A DNA stretch of 64,000 bases from Cacajao melanocephalus (taxonomy: Eukaryota > Chordata > Mammalia > Primates > Pitheciidae). Below the pieces are notes generated by a model, which ran no database searches, was not told where the DNA came from, and was given only the letters and a program-made list of their open reading frames with translations. Below, piece after piece: positions 40,901-52,556 of the stretch (position 1 is its first letter; every line of letters starts with the position of its first letter). The stretch spans positions 1 through 64,000 of the forward strand of contig CAUYLG010047278.1 of the NCBI GenBank assembly GCA_963573385.1, read 5' to 3'. Both the position numbers and the translations under genes were made by a program.

Positions 40901-41484
40901 GAAAGGCCTCATGATCTCTGTTGGAACTAAAGAGATGGTAATTCTTTCATAGGAATTGCAATGTAGAATTAAAGATAGTAGTATTTTTCACCTTGTAGAA
41001 AGATATAGCTTGCAAATTAACCCAGTTGAAAGAAAAATAGGGCCAAGGGAAGAAGACATAGAATGAGAGATTTATCCCTGTTGACATTGTTTGAATTCCT
41101 GGCTCAATCTGTGTCTGATCTCTTAGCTAGGGAGACTATCCCTGGATAATTCTGTCACTTTTGCTAAACATTTTCTTTTTAAACATTAACTCAATTTATT
41201 TGTTTCTTTTTATTTGTAATCAAAAGAGAACTGCCTAATACAATTGCATTTATTACTTTGAAATAATATTTACTGATTATTTTTCCAACTTATTCATAAT
41301 GAGATTTAGACCAAAAACATGTGAGTTGCACAGTGTAAATCCCTCCTCATTAATGGAGAATAAAAACCCAGAAGCATATTTTTGTAACTTTATAAATTTC
41401 ATTATTTTGCTTTTAAATAAGCACATATTTATATAGGTATTTTTTTTAAAAAACTTCAAAGACCACTTCTGTATTCCAATCTGT
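37971..41484. other. DNA downstream of EPHA3, mostly unassigned
   Basis: No gene recognised. Weak matches: a roughly 45-bp L1 3' tip at 38066-38112 (sense; tatacatctactatgtaccc then A-run); an old LTR-like stretch at about 39200-39520 ('gttgagttctagccaatgg'); and a possible L2 piece at about 40380-40560 ('ctccttcaaggcaagc', 'tctcttcctaaccacttcc'). Confidence 0.45.
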
Positions 41485-44090
41485 AAAAAATATTTTCATT
41501 ATGTTTATTATAAAAATATAAATGTTTCCACTACAAATCATTTTACATTAGTAAGAGGCCATCTACATTGTACAACATATACTGAGGAATATTTTGAAAA
41601 GACAAGTTTAAAGTAAACACATATTGTCAATCATATCACATTTATACATGGCTTGATTGATACTTAGCACAGCATACACTGAGTTGCCAGAAATAAATAA
41701 TATCTGTAAATCATATTTAAGATACAAAACAGATCATATGGTACATAACATTATGAAGGAGTTGTGGCTTTATGTTTACTGAAAGTCAATGCAGTTCCTG
41801 TACAAAGAGATGGCCATAAGAATTCTAGTACCTCTACTCCATGGTTAAGAATCGTACACTTATGTTTACATATATACAGGGTAAGAATTGTGTAAAATAA
41901 ATCTATAAGAGGTAAGGTAGAAAAATATTAATAAAATGAAGAACAGTATATGATGTATACAACCTGTACTTTCAAATGGAAACCACAGCCAAAATAAGTG
42001 AAATAGATTCAGCAATCCTCAACTATTAGTTTATGAAGTGCACAGGTTTTGTTGAGTATACTCAGAATAGTACCTAAAAAAGTGAATGTTAGTCTGGGAA
42101 AAAATTAGATTGAAATCATATTCGGATCTTATCCTAACATTCCAAACACAAAATACTTGATTAAAAAAATGTTTTCTACCTGCTGATAGCAGATATAAGT
42201 GAAATTTGTGATTAATTTTATAATCACACATGTATTTTTTAAAATTTCATGCTCTTATATATCCAATACAGAATGCTAGTAGCCTGATTTGACTAAGGAA
42301 TATTGCCAAGATTTGAGAAACAATCTTGTATCTGAAGGAGCACAATCTGTCTCATTACAATAAACCTACAACAGATTAGCACTTGTGAATTTTGATTCGT
42401 GATTGTTAGCAGTGTTTCATTAGCATTCCATTTTGCATAAGAACATTAAGTTTGCAGCATTGTTTTATCCATTCTATTCTTGTGATGTACACATTTCTTA
42501 TATTCAAGTTAATATCAGCATTAGAAAGAGTATCAATACAGCTAAAATGTTGCTTCAGAATATATTAGTAGCTAGATACCCACCAGGTACATCTTTTCGA
42601 ATATTACTGAGCAAGCTCAAAGTTAGCCTTTATGTAACAGTAAGTCTATATCCCTGTGATGAGAAATCTCTCTCCTGCCTACGCATTTTGAGGCATTTGC
42701 TAGATGACCAACTATTATAAAAATGTTACATCCAGTAAATTTGAGGAAGTTCAATGCTTCTAAATTATATACCAAAACTGCATCATGTGCATTGAAGTGG
42801 AAGACTCTTAAAGATAATAATACCTGGTACTAATGGTCACAATGTTTAATTAGTTGACCTAAACTCCAATGATACAGAGGAGTAGTTCTGTTATCATCAT
42901 TCTCTATAAACAGCTGAGCAAGTTTAAGCAACAATAGTAAATGACTTTTCAAAGCCAGTGAGTAAGTGATTTTTTTTTTTTTGACTCATGCATTGGCCTA
43001 TAGGCTGTGTTGCCAATTAGTGTAGCAATCTATATAGGATTTCAATTCTTTCCAGTGTAGCTATTCTCGGAAGCTCTAACACGGCTCCATCACTAATGGA
43101 GGGAGTTAATGGTCTCTAAGCACCAGAGCAGGAAATGTATGCTATCTGGTTGAAAATCCATTGCAGACAAGCTAGTATATTACACTAAATTTTGAGCATA
43201 CAGTTTATAATAAATGGAGAGAAAAGAATGATTGGGATAACAGACTAGGAGAGATGTAGTTAGTGTATGAACAGGAAAAAAAGTTTCATTTTTAAAAATA
43301 TATGTAAGTGGATGGTTCAAAAAATCGGAAAGAAACCCATCATTATCTGTATCAAGTTAAACTGCTGACAGTTTGAGAGAGCATTTGGCACTTGGCTGTA
43401 ACAAATCCAAATTAAATCATCAAGACATAAATAGAAAACAATAAAAACAATCCAAAAGAAAATAAATATGTACTTTTTTCAAAAATTAAGACATTTCTTT
43501 ACATGATATACTTAAAGAAGCTAACAATTTAAAAATGTGTGGTACTTAAAACAACTACAAACTTCATCTCTATATGCTTTAAACAGATAAAAGGGAGTAA
43601 TGCAGTGATAAGGTGGTAAATATGGCCAGATAGTTTGAGGTATCAATTCCTCTATTTTGCTTGCTTTAAAAGAAACAAAATACCTGTTACAGATTTCCTC
43701 TGTATATAAAAATATTACAAGTCTTTTCTTTTGTGGCTGAAACTAAACACAGCCACCATGTCCATTTTGTTATTTCACTTGTTTTGTTTTCATGATAGTC
43801 AGCGTGTGATCCGTGGCTATATGTAGTTCTTCACCATTTCACTCTGAAGAATTTAATTTAATCCATTAACTAATACTCAAAAAAGCAACTACAAAAAAAT
43901 ACCCCACCCACCCATCCACTAAATGATAGGGGAAAATAAAGAGTTTTTAAATTCCATTTTAAGGCATGTGTACTCATATTTGAGTGTCTTATCGGACTTG
44001 GAACTTCCACCAGCATCTCCAGCATTACCGTCTGTCTGCAGGGTGATGCTGCACCTTCCACAGTCACCACTTTCTTCCAGAAGGAGCGCT
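41485..44090 (-). other. EPHA3: EPHA3 3' untranslated region
   Basis: AT-rich sequence following the EPHA3 stop codon with no repeat recognised in about 2.6 kb, unlike the repeat-dense DNA around it. That is what a retained exonic UTR would look like. The 3' end is inferred from the first convincing AATAAA at 41504-41509 and could be shorter or longer. Short frames here (for example 43870-44070 on the minus strand) are chance. Confidence 0.65.
41504..41509 (-). promoter_or_regulatory. EPHA3: Candidate EPHA3 polyadenylation signal
   Basis: Plus-strand TTTATT, which is AATAAA on the gene strand, about 2.6 kb after the stop codon. A G/T-rich stretch (gtggtctttg on the gene strand) follows about 40 nt downstream. 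Further minus-strand AATAAA hexamers occur at 41249-41254, 41209-41214 and 41195-41200 and could serve longer transcripts. Confidence 0.6.
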
Positions 44091-44196
44091 TTACACAGGA
44101 ACTGGGCTATTCTTGGATTGTGTTTCTAGAGCTTTAATGCTACTGATGATCTTCTTCTGTGGCCCAACCACCGTGACACCAACCTTTTTCACGTCA
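44091..44196 (-). CDS. EPHA3: EPHA3 exon 17, coding part: end of SAM domain and PDZ-binding tail
   Basis: Minus-strand acceptor (cctttttttacAG, AG at 44198-44197), then T completing a split Asp codon, then 34 codons to TAA at 44091-44093. The peptide begins DVKKVGVTVVGPQKK and ends QSKNSPVPV. This is the last helix of the sterile alpha motif domain plus the short tail that binds PDZ proteins; with human numbering it covers residues 950-983. The SAM helix phrase 'GVTVVGPQKKIISSIKALE' separates EphA3 from other EphA members, whose tails differ. Two residues differ from the human sequence as I remember it: Val951 (human Met) and Ser979 (human Gly). The reading frame is intact and shows no sign of decay. 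Confidence 0.95.
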
Positions 44197-44372
44197 CTGT
44201 AAAAAAAGGAAATAATATGAGAATCCGTTTCTTGGATAGTAAGTAAGCAGGACATTTTCAATTAGTGCAATTGCACAATGATATATTCTAGTACTGTGGA
44301 CCTCATTTTCTAATATTTGCATCATCTGTGTTACGTCTGACTATTCCACCATCTTGTAGAAGACTATATAGA

Positions 44373-44810
44373 TGCTGCAGTGGGTTGAATAGTGTTTCCT
44401 CGAAATCTCTGTCAGTCTCAAACCTCACAATGTGATTTTATTTGGATAGTGGGTCTTTGCAGATGTAATTAAGGTAGGGATTGGGAAAATATCTTACTGG
44501 ATTAGGGTGATACATAAATCCAGCGACAGTTTCCCTGTAAGAGAATGGGACACACAGAGCACAGAGAAGAAGACAATGTACAAATGGAGGCAGAGATTGG
44601 AGTTATGTTGCCACACTCCAGAGAATTCCAGGATCCACCAAAAGCTGGAAGAGACAAGGAAGAATTCACCCCTAGAGCCTGGAGCAATTGTGATACTGCC
44701 TGCACCTTGATTTCAGACTTCTGATGGCCAGCATTGTAAGAAAAAAACTTCTGTTGTTTAAGCCAATACATTTGTAGTAATTTCTTATGGCAGCCTTAGG
44801 AAATTAATAG
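44373..44810 (+). mobile_element. MLT1-type LTR (ERVL-MaLR)
   Basis: Collinear nearly end to end with the MLT1 consensus: 'gtgggttgaatagtgtt', 'atgtgattttatttggatag', 'ggtctttgcagatgtaatta', 'actggattagggtg', 'ggcagagattggagttatg', 'caccttgatttcagacttctg', 'ttctgttgtttaagcc', 'cagccttaggaaattaatag'. About 440 bp, solitary, antisense to EPHA3. Confidence 0.9.
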
Positions 44811-44844
44811 TGATGATCACATATTCTTTGTGGGGTTTTATCTC

Positions 44845-45320
44845 TTTCCCTTGAGTCTGGGCCAGCTCAGAGACTGCTTTGACTAACAGAATATGCCAGA
44901 ATTGACATTGTTTCACTTTCTTCACTCAGGTCTTAAGAAACTGCCAGCTTCTACTTACCGCTTGAGACATCCTCACTGGGGCCCTAGACCTGCCATATAA
45001 AAAGTCTGACTACCTGATATTATTGCACAGGAAGGGCCACATGTAAGCACTTTGGTTTATAATCCCAGGTGAGACCAACTATGTAGCTAACTGCATCAAG
45101 GAAGACATTGGAATGAAAGCATCTCCAGGCCTCCAGACCAGATCAGTCCATTTGTCAGCTGAAAGCTTCTGTCAACATCATCATCGGAGCAGAAAGAATC
45201 ACCCACCTGAGCTCTGGCCCAATTCATAACCTACAACACTGTGATGTAATAAACACGTTGCTGTTTTTGCCTTTAAGTTTTGGGGCAGTCTGCTGTGCAG
45301 CCGTAGATAACTGGAATAAT
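44845..45320 (+). mobile_element. Second old LTR, MaLR-like, family uncertain
   Basis: 'cccttgagtctgggccagctcag', 'aacagaatatgccagaattgac', 'gtgatgtaataaacacgttg', 'tttaagttttggggcagtctg' and 'ccgtagataactggaata' match the general layout of old mammalian LTRs with a poly(A) signal near the end. It sits about 35 bp after the MLT1 copy. The two are different sequences, so this is not one provirus. Confidence 0.65.
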
Positions 45321-45599
45321 ACCATTAAAGTACGCAATTCTTTTAAAGTAGAAAAAATGACAAAGACATATCTCTATTTATTAAATATGTAATAATTTAA
45401 AGTTGGAAAGTAGGTATTAAAATACAGATTATAAAAACATAAGGAATTTAATTTAGGGAAAAAATATAGGTAACATGCAAATGGTTCATTATGTATTCTT
45501 GTTTCAAGAAATTAGTTCATATATTCACCTCTTTCATGATTGAGGGATGCTCACACATCCCCCTCTAATGAATGAATGAATGAATCCCCAATACTCCTA

Positions 45600-45855
45600 T
45601 TTAATATTTTAAAACCTCTCTGTAATTGTATCTGCACTTTCTATTTTCTTTTCTTGTTTCATTTTCTTTCAAAGCGTTTATTACCATCTAGCATGTTTAC
45701 TTTCTTTCTGATTTATTTTCCTTATTCCTTGTCTTGTCCCACAAGAAGGTAAATTCCATGTGAACAGTAATTTTTTTTTGTAGTCTGTTTACCAACAACA
45801 ACCTAAACAATGGCTGCCAGTTAGTGGGCTCGATATAAATTTACTAAATCTACAA
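45600..45855 (+). mobile_element. L2 3' end
   Basis: 'gcgtttattaccatctagc', a T/A-rich block, 'ccacaagaaggtaaattccatgtgaac' and 'gctcgatataaatttac' follow the L2 3' end in order. An (AATG)n-like run precedes it at about 45568. Confidence 0.65.
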
Positions 45856-45954
45856 AATATATTTTTTCTGGATAAAGTTGACTAGTGCGTAAAGTACCAT
45901 TTGGCAAGGAGAGCCAGGAAAATTGACAACAGCAAGGAAAAAGCACACATGTGA

Positions 45955-45968
45955 ACACACCACACACA

Positions 45969-46005
<37 letters not shown>

Positions 46006-46006
46006 G
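45955..46006 (+). repeat. Compound microsatellite (CA)n(GA)n
   Basis: About 15 CA units followed by about 10 GA units, in EPHA3 intron 16. Confidence 0.96.
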
Positions 46007-47027
46007 GTTTCTGAGGGTTTCTTTGTACTGAGCATAAAGAAAGAAAAAATTGGGAATTCAACTACATAGAAATGGATTAATCGATTTCTTAAGAAATGGG
46101 TTCCACGGCCATAAAGGTGTTCCAGAAGACAATAGGTTACCATTTGAGAAGAAATGCACTTGTTATTTAAGCATCAGGACATTTAATTAACCAAGACTCT
46201 ACTGAATTCCTACCATCTGCTGGGAAAGTTCCTGATGATCTGCAGGTTCCCTCCCTGCTGACAGTCAAAGGGCTGATAAATCCTCAACGGACAGCTTGGG
46301 TCTTGCCTTAGGTTCTATCTAATATACTCTTCCTCAGGAAGGCTACTGGGGATGTATGGTAATGTGACGCTTGCCACGCTTAGCATAACTGTGAATGATG
46401 AAACCCTTCACTTACAGTAATGTATGCTGCTTCTGTTGATCCCCGCCTTTGAGAATGTGTGTTATAGGATTTTAATCAATGTGCCATGAATCTGTCATTA
46501 AAATAAAGAATAAACATTTCTCCACTCATCCCCATACTATAGCAAAGTGAGTTTATGAGTCTAGACCCAGAAAACAGGACAGATACAAGTATAGGAAAGC
46601 AAATCAATAGATTCTCACTTTTTGTATTTCCTCTTTCATCTTTCTTCCAATACCATATCACATGTTTTATGAAAAGATGACTTTTTTTTGTCCTTTGTCT
46701 CTTCCCTTTCCCCTTCTTAAAATAATAGTCATGGAAAGTAAAAAAGAAAACAGACAAAAAGCGTATATTCCAATGTGGTAATTGCCCGAGCTCTTTGAGA
46801 CATTTAAGCATAGTTTGAATATTTCATGCTATGTTTGGCCCTGATCTTCCTTCTGAACTGAAGCACTCATCACCAAGTGGCTGGAAAAAAAAATGTGATG
46901 CTGAATTCACAGGTCCATTTGGGACATTCCTCATCACTTCTTTACAGATGCACCTCCTGAGTGTATTCCTCAATAAATGTTTTGCAAAAGCTGTTTTACA
47001 TTCTGTGTCTGTGAACACAACATAAGC

Positions 47028-47204
47028 AAATATATATATTTTTTATTTATATATATATTTATTTTTTATTTATATATAAATAAATATTTATAGACATAAA
47101 TATAATATATAATATATATTATATATATCATATATATAATATATATTATATATATCATATATATCATATATATTTATATATATCATATATATAATATAAA
47201 ACTT
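47028..47204. repeat. AT-only island with repeated (ATATATCAT) and (ATATAATAT) units
   Basis: About 175 bp of almost pure A/T. A sub-unit 'atatatcatatatataatat' occurs about twice with partial further copies. The island is self-complementary and lies in intron 16. Confidence 0.93.
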
Positions 47205-50200
47205 TTTTTCTTAATGCAAAGGATTATATTGGATTTTTGAAAAGAGAATTATCCATTTGGGTTATTCCTTAGCTAGGGTTTTTAAACACACTCCAGTCTC
47301 TCTATTCTAGCCAAAATGTCTTCTGTCCACTACCCTGCCATGTCCAAAATAAATTGGAACACTCAGTTGCTGCTGTCTCAGAACACTCTGTGTGTGCTCA
47401 TTTCTTTTTGACTATCCTATTCAGAAGAGCAGTGGAAAAGTTTAAGGCTGAAGAGCAGCTCCAGACTGAGACCAGAGGTTAATGTGTTATCTGGTACTTC
47501 AAAGGCAGCAGGATAGGTGATGACACTTGGAAAATGGCATCCAAGGGTGCAGGATAATGACATGTAGCAATTAATCTGCTTAATATTCGTTCCACACAGT
47601 TAATTCTCTCACAAGTTTCACAGTCACAGTCACTCTGCCCTTTCTCTTTCTCTCTTCCTTTCTGATTTTAACCTTGCTAAATCCATGTTAGGCTATGAAG
47701 TAATATTTTGAAATATGTATTTATTAAATAAAATCCCACATGTTCTGGGCTTCATTTGAAAATTAGATAACTTGAGAAGCTTACATATCAATGAAACCTC
47801 TAAACTAACGAAAATAAATTAATATGTATTTGTGAAATTTTGTCATTCTTTTCCTGTACTTTGGTAGCCTGAATAGGAAGGAAAAAAAACAGATTCATCC
47901 TACATATCTTTAACTATTCTAGGAGAATCTCTATAGTTATTTGGTCAAGCGAGTCATTTCTGAATTGAGTCTGGATGGCACAAACGAATAGAGACTGGAA
48001 GAAATCAAATTCAAACAATAAGCCCAAGACCCCAAAAGAAAGATAAAACATCTAGCTAAATATTTTATAGCATTTATGGTGCAAATGTTGCCTTATGATA
48101 TTTGCCCAAATAATCAGTATATTAAAGATGTTTAATACATTCTCATTTTGTGACATAAACTGAGAACATGATATGCATGATACTATGAAGACTCAGGGAA
48201 AAATGCGTCTTCTTTCAAGGAGAGCTAGGGAAATAGATGTTAATCCTATATTGTCCCTAAATCGAGGAGAGAAGACAGAAGAAGGAATATTGCGGTGAGT
48301 GCAACACATATATATCCAAGACCACCTGACTCAATGTGAAGGACAACCTGAAAAAGTTATTTTTCATGAAAAGTCAGCTTTCATCTTGAATGCATATTCA
48401 CGGATTGTTCAAATAATAACAAATTAATAACAAATTAAGTAAAAATATTCCAACCTGCCAAAAAGAGTTTGATGTCCGCCACGGTATTGTTGACACAAGT
48501 AACGTCGCCAACTTGGAAGTATGACAAATGCTGTCATTTCACTTTCTTAAAGCAAATAGCTTTCTTATCACATTTTTAGCTTCTAATGGCTGACTATAAT
48601 TAAATTGCAAACTAGCAGTTAATCTTATTAACAGTGTTCTCCCTCATACATTTCAATACAGTGTTTCAATATCTAAAAGTTGTGAGTGTTGATATTTTAT
48701 TGAGAATAAACATTTGCATAACTGCCTTTGAAAATCTGGCAATGGTGTGGAAATGTTCAACTTCGTGTTTGCTTTTTGTTATGCTTCTGTGCTCTCCAGT
48801 AGATGTTTTGTATATCATAACCCTATTTATATTACTAAAATAAGGATATATCAAAATATAGAAATACCTGACTATGTCTTGAGACTGTATCTGATGAAAA
48901 TAAGTACCACAGAAACCCAAAATGTACTGTCAATTGGATCAGAAGTCTATTCAATAAATACCACATTCCACTTTGAGCGGGAACACCGATGCATGTTAAA
49001 TAGACTGGAGTAAGTTCACGTTTTTTAGAGCAAGCCTTCTCCTTCAATAATAAAAAACTCTTCCTGTAAGTCCTTCTGTGGCTTTATGTCTTTCTGATTG
49101 TAATGTTACATCATAAATTATAAACTTACTTATATGATTGTTGGACACTTGTATCTCTATTAATTACATGGCACATTTCTTTTTTGTCATCTAATCTGTA
49201 ATTTTCACAGTGATGTTGAATGATTGACAGGATGGCAATTCAAAAACATTTAAATATTTAAATATTAGTGGGAGACGATAATACTTAAACTTGAGGGGAC
49301 TAAGGGGTATATTCAATTTAATAAAGATCAAAGGAAGACTGACACAAAGATGAACAGTTTCCCAATAGACCATGCAAGTTACAACATTCTGGAAAACTTT
49401 TGGTGTACTATTCAGTATACACCTCTTTCCTTGGGACAATTCTCCATCTTATCTTCAGGAAAGGGTCCCTAGAGCCAAGTCCATACTACCTCATTCTACT
49501 TCTTTTGAAGATAAATGACTAGATACCAGCAAACATATGACTTTGGAGGTGCCAATGTACACGTGAGACTGAGCCAATCATACTTTCTGTCCCAGGAACT
49601 TAGAATTAAGAGTCGGACCCTAGTCAGTTGAATGGCACTATGAGGCTATATGACCAAGATTTGAGAAAGCCAGTATTTAGCTATGTGCATGGGAATCCAG
49701 AAAATGTCACTGTGCAGAAAAAGAAAAATTCTGTAGTCACATTAGTAAGTGAGGTAAATTGATTCTCAGAGAGATGAAGAATGTGACTTCCAACTCTTAA
49801 TTTATCAATTCTCAAACACCCTACTTTGTGAATAAGGATTAAATTTTTTTGACCATTCACTGGATTTACTTGATTCTTTATACACCCCCTTTCCTTGAGT
49901 CCATGTGTTTCACATATCAAAAGATTCCTGTTACAAAAAGATTACTGTCAACAAAATACAGCATATTATACTTGATTATTATTGGCTTTTAACACATAAA
50001 ACTATCAATTAATATTAATATTATGATGTATATTTTTTCTTTCTTATCTGGCAATAAACCTTGAGGAAAACTCAAAAGTCCTCTCTTAAACCTAAACATA
50101 ACTTCATTTTCTAGCATGATATCCTTCACCAAGTAGACAATAATGACTAGATGATGTTATGTTTATTCAGCAGCTATGAAAACTACTTTTAGACTTTAAT

Positions 50201-50642
50201 ATGTTTCCTTGTATGCCAGATTATCCACTTGGTTCTCAATTTTCCTTATTCACAGATATTAAGCTTTAGTAAAAATAATGGAAAAATCACAAAATTTAGA
50301 AATACACTCATCATCAATCTATGTACACTTATGTTTTAAATTAGGGACTTGGGTTTGCAGTGTGGGTATGGGTGTGAATCTGTTGGTTGATCTGAAGGTC
50401 ATATCTGGTCTATGTAAAGACACCTATCCTGGGCCCTATCTTGAGGGAAGAAGACATATCAATATGTAACAATCCAGAAGCTGTGAGCTACAAGGAGACC
50501 CAGGGCTCTGATTAGCAGCTCCAGGAAATAGTCAGTACCTCAGATTGACCACTAATATTTATAACATGTCAAGCCAAGACATGAATATTGAGCAGAAAGT
50601 TCAAAAGAATCATTCAATCTTCTTAACGATTTTTTTTCTTAC

Positions 50643-50798
50643 TCTGTGGAAATCTTGGCTATTGTGTCACAAGAACTGTACTCCACGCCTGTGAAGATTT
50701 CCTTGCAGCGTGCTGTCCGGACGCCATTAAGCCAGTCACCTGTTGTGCGGAAAGTAGTGATATCGACATTGCTTTGGTCCAGAAGAAGGTTTGATGGC
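50643..50798 (-). CDS. EPHA3: EPHA3 exon 16: SAM domain
   Basis: 156 nt, the usual size of this exon in Eph receptor genes. Gene-strand acceptor tttcttttcttgcAG (AG at 50800-50799). The exon opens with the last base of a split codon, then 51 codons (PSNLLLDQSNVD ... DTIAKIST), and closes with GA before donor GTAAG. Joined to exon 17 it gives ...KISTD-DVKKVGV in frame. It spans the linker after the kinase and most of the SAM domain, a helical module used in receptor clustering; with human numbering, residues 898-948 plus the split Asp949. Residue 924 is Arg (CGG), the alternative allele of a known human Trp/Arg polymorphism, and residue 927 is Arg where I remember human His. Tyr residue in 'GVEYSSC' is retained. 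Confidence 0.96.
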
Positions 50799-50800
50799 CT

Positions 50801-51406
50801 GCAAGAAAAGAAAACACCAAAGGGAGACAGATCAGGAGTCCGCAGAGTTACTGTGTGTCAAAATTTGACACTAACATCAGCAGGAACTTCCAGACTTCAT
50901 ATGGTGTTCCTGTTCATTTGTGAAATTTATCTGCCATGAAAGCTTCATCTGTTCAAGCTGGCAGCTTGGAGGAACACTGTGTAATCATCTTGTCTAAGTT
51001 TTCCCCTCTCCATCCACAAGTGCTTTTTAAATCACTGAAACTTGGCCAGTGAAAGACATAAATATATCCATACATATTTTATTAACATTTAATTTGTTTA
51101 ATCATTAGCAAAAATGGTAGTAATTTAGGATACAGTTACAGTAGGCAGGACACACTGAATTCTTTGCTGCCTGCTTTGATGATAGATTCAATTTCAGTAT
51201 TTTAAGTATTTCCCACTGGATGTTTGTTAGACCTTGTACAGGTTGCTGTCTAAAGAATGGTTTGAACAATCTAGGTTGTACTTACAGCAGGACATAAACT
51301 CAATACATAGTTGAATAATGTTGTACATGTCATTAAAAATAAAAATAGATGAAAAAAGTAGATGACTGATAAAAAATATTCTTGCATATTTGAGACCACA
51401 GGAAGT

Positions 51407-51450
<44 letters not shown>

Positions 51451-52039
51451 ACACATTCATGATACATACATTACATATAATGTGTTAGATATATACACAT
51501 GGTATGTACATAATATTTTATATATATATACACACACAGAGACTCAGAGAAGGATTGTAATTGTGCTTTATATTGCACAATACAATTAGCATTAAGAAAG
51601 ACACTTCCTTCTAGGATCATTTTATATAAATACAGGTTTAACCATCTATCTATGACCACCTGCAAGACCTGCTGAATCAATGGAACAGAAGAGACATGAA
51701 GAAATGAAAGAGACAATGTTTGCATCCCTGAAGAGCCAGAAGCAGCAGCCTGTTGGTGAACTGTCTTTGGCGTGTTTTCATCAGCTCTCAGAGACCTGTA
51801 ACTGTTGTTTGACTTAAATTGTTCTTTAACTGGAGCCAGTCGCTAGGTGAACAATTTATTGACTTCTCTCTTCTTTTCTCTTAAGGAAGGGAGCTTGGGC
51901 ACAAGGGAGATATAAAAGCCTTTAGTTTTGGGTAAATAATAACAATAACAGAAATAAGTTACGAAGGCTCTTATTTTGTTTTGTTTATATTGTTTACATG
52001 TTATATTGGATATTCATGTGCACTCAATGTGACAGGCAT
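50801..52039. other. Intronic DNA, microsatellites only
   Basis: No gene or interspersed repeat recognised. It contains a (TA)n tract at 51411-51447 and a short TA/CA run at 51520-51538. Confidence 0.55.
51411..51447. repeat. (TA)18 microsatellite
   Basis: 37 bp of uninterrupted TA; likely length-variable. Confidence 0.96.
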
Positions 52040-52258
52040 GATGCTAAGAATATTACACAGACATGAAGGACCTCAGTCTTTATAGAACCTTTTAGGCACT
52101 GATGCTATTCCCTAAGACAGACAAGGAAGCTGAAACTAAATCGCATTAAGTTATAAATCTGAATTCCCTCAGGCAAAAGAGGCAGAGCTGGCATTTAAAC
52201 CCACATTTTTCTATGCCACAGTCCACATTCTTGGCTGCTACACTGTGCTATTTAGGTG
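52040..52258 (-). mobile_element. MIR, minus strand
   Basis: Antisense MIR: 'ctattccctaagacagacaagg', 'aagctgaaactaaatcgc', 'agaggcagagctggcatttaaaccc', 'ctgctacactgtgcta'. This is the reverse of the 'cagtttcctcatctg ... ggttcgaatccc' core. Confidence 0.8.
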
Positions 52259-52344
52259 AAACTTTGTTCATATTACATTTCCCCCATTTTCTCCTACACT
52301 ATTTACGATTTCATCATGTGGCCATTCAAATTTTCTTTGCGCTG

Positions 52345-52556
52345 AAGTTTAGTGCATAAATACTGAAACCATAAGGCCTGGGTGGAATCCCAGTTATACC
52401 ACATACTATTTGTGTGACCTTGGTGAGTTTCTTGTCTGTTTCCTCATCTTTTAAAGGGGGATGATGGTGAGGATACCAACTGAAGAATTGATGAGCATAT
52501 GTAGTTAGCACTCAGAACAGTGCTGGCACATAATAAGCACTATCTGTTAGCTGTTC
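52345..52556 (+). mobile_element. MIR, plus strand
   Basis: 'ctgggtggaatcccagttatacc', 'ctatttgtgtgaccttggtgagtttctt', 'gtttcctcatcttttaaagg' and 'cagtgctggcacataataagcac' follow the MIR consensus closely. It faces the MIR at 52040-52258. Confidence 0.9.

Larger units (their letters stand above)
44197..50642 (-). other. EPHA3: EPHA3 intron 16
   Basis: 6446 bp, phase 2, GT-AG. On the gene strand the donor is GA|GTAAGAAAAA (GT at 50642-50641) and the acceptor is TTTTTTTACAG. It contains two old LTRs, an L2 piece, an AC/AG microsatellite and an AT island. 47205-50637 holds no element that I can name. 49530-49690 ('gagccaatcatactttctg') may be an old repeat of unknown family. Confidence 0.9.

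Noticed and set aside
43870..44070. 66-codon minus-strand frame after the EPHA3 stop
   Set aside because: It lies in the 3' UTR and starts out of frame with the receptor; no evidence of separate translation.
45568..45587. aatg repeats as a CRISPR-like or regulatory array
   Set aside because: Four or five tetranucleotide units only; an ordinary short microsatellite in a eukaryotic intron.
50646..50939. 97-codon plus-strand frame over EPHA3 exon 16
   Set aside because: It is the antisense shadow of the real exon; the minus strand has splice sites and a known protein.
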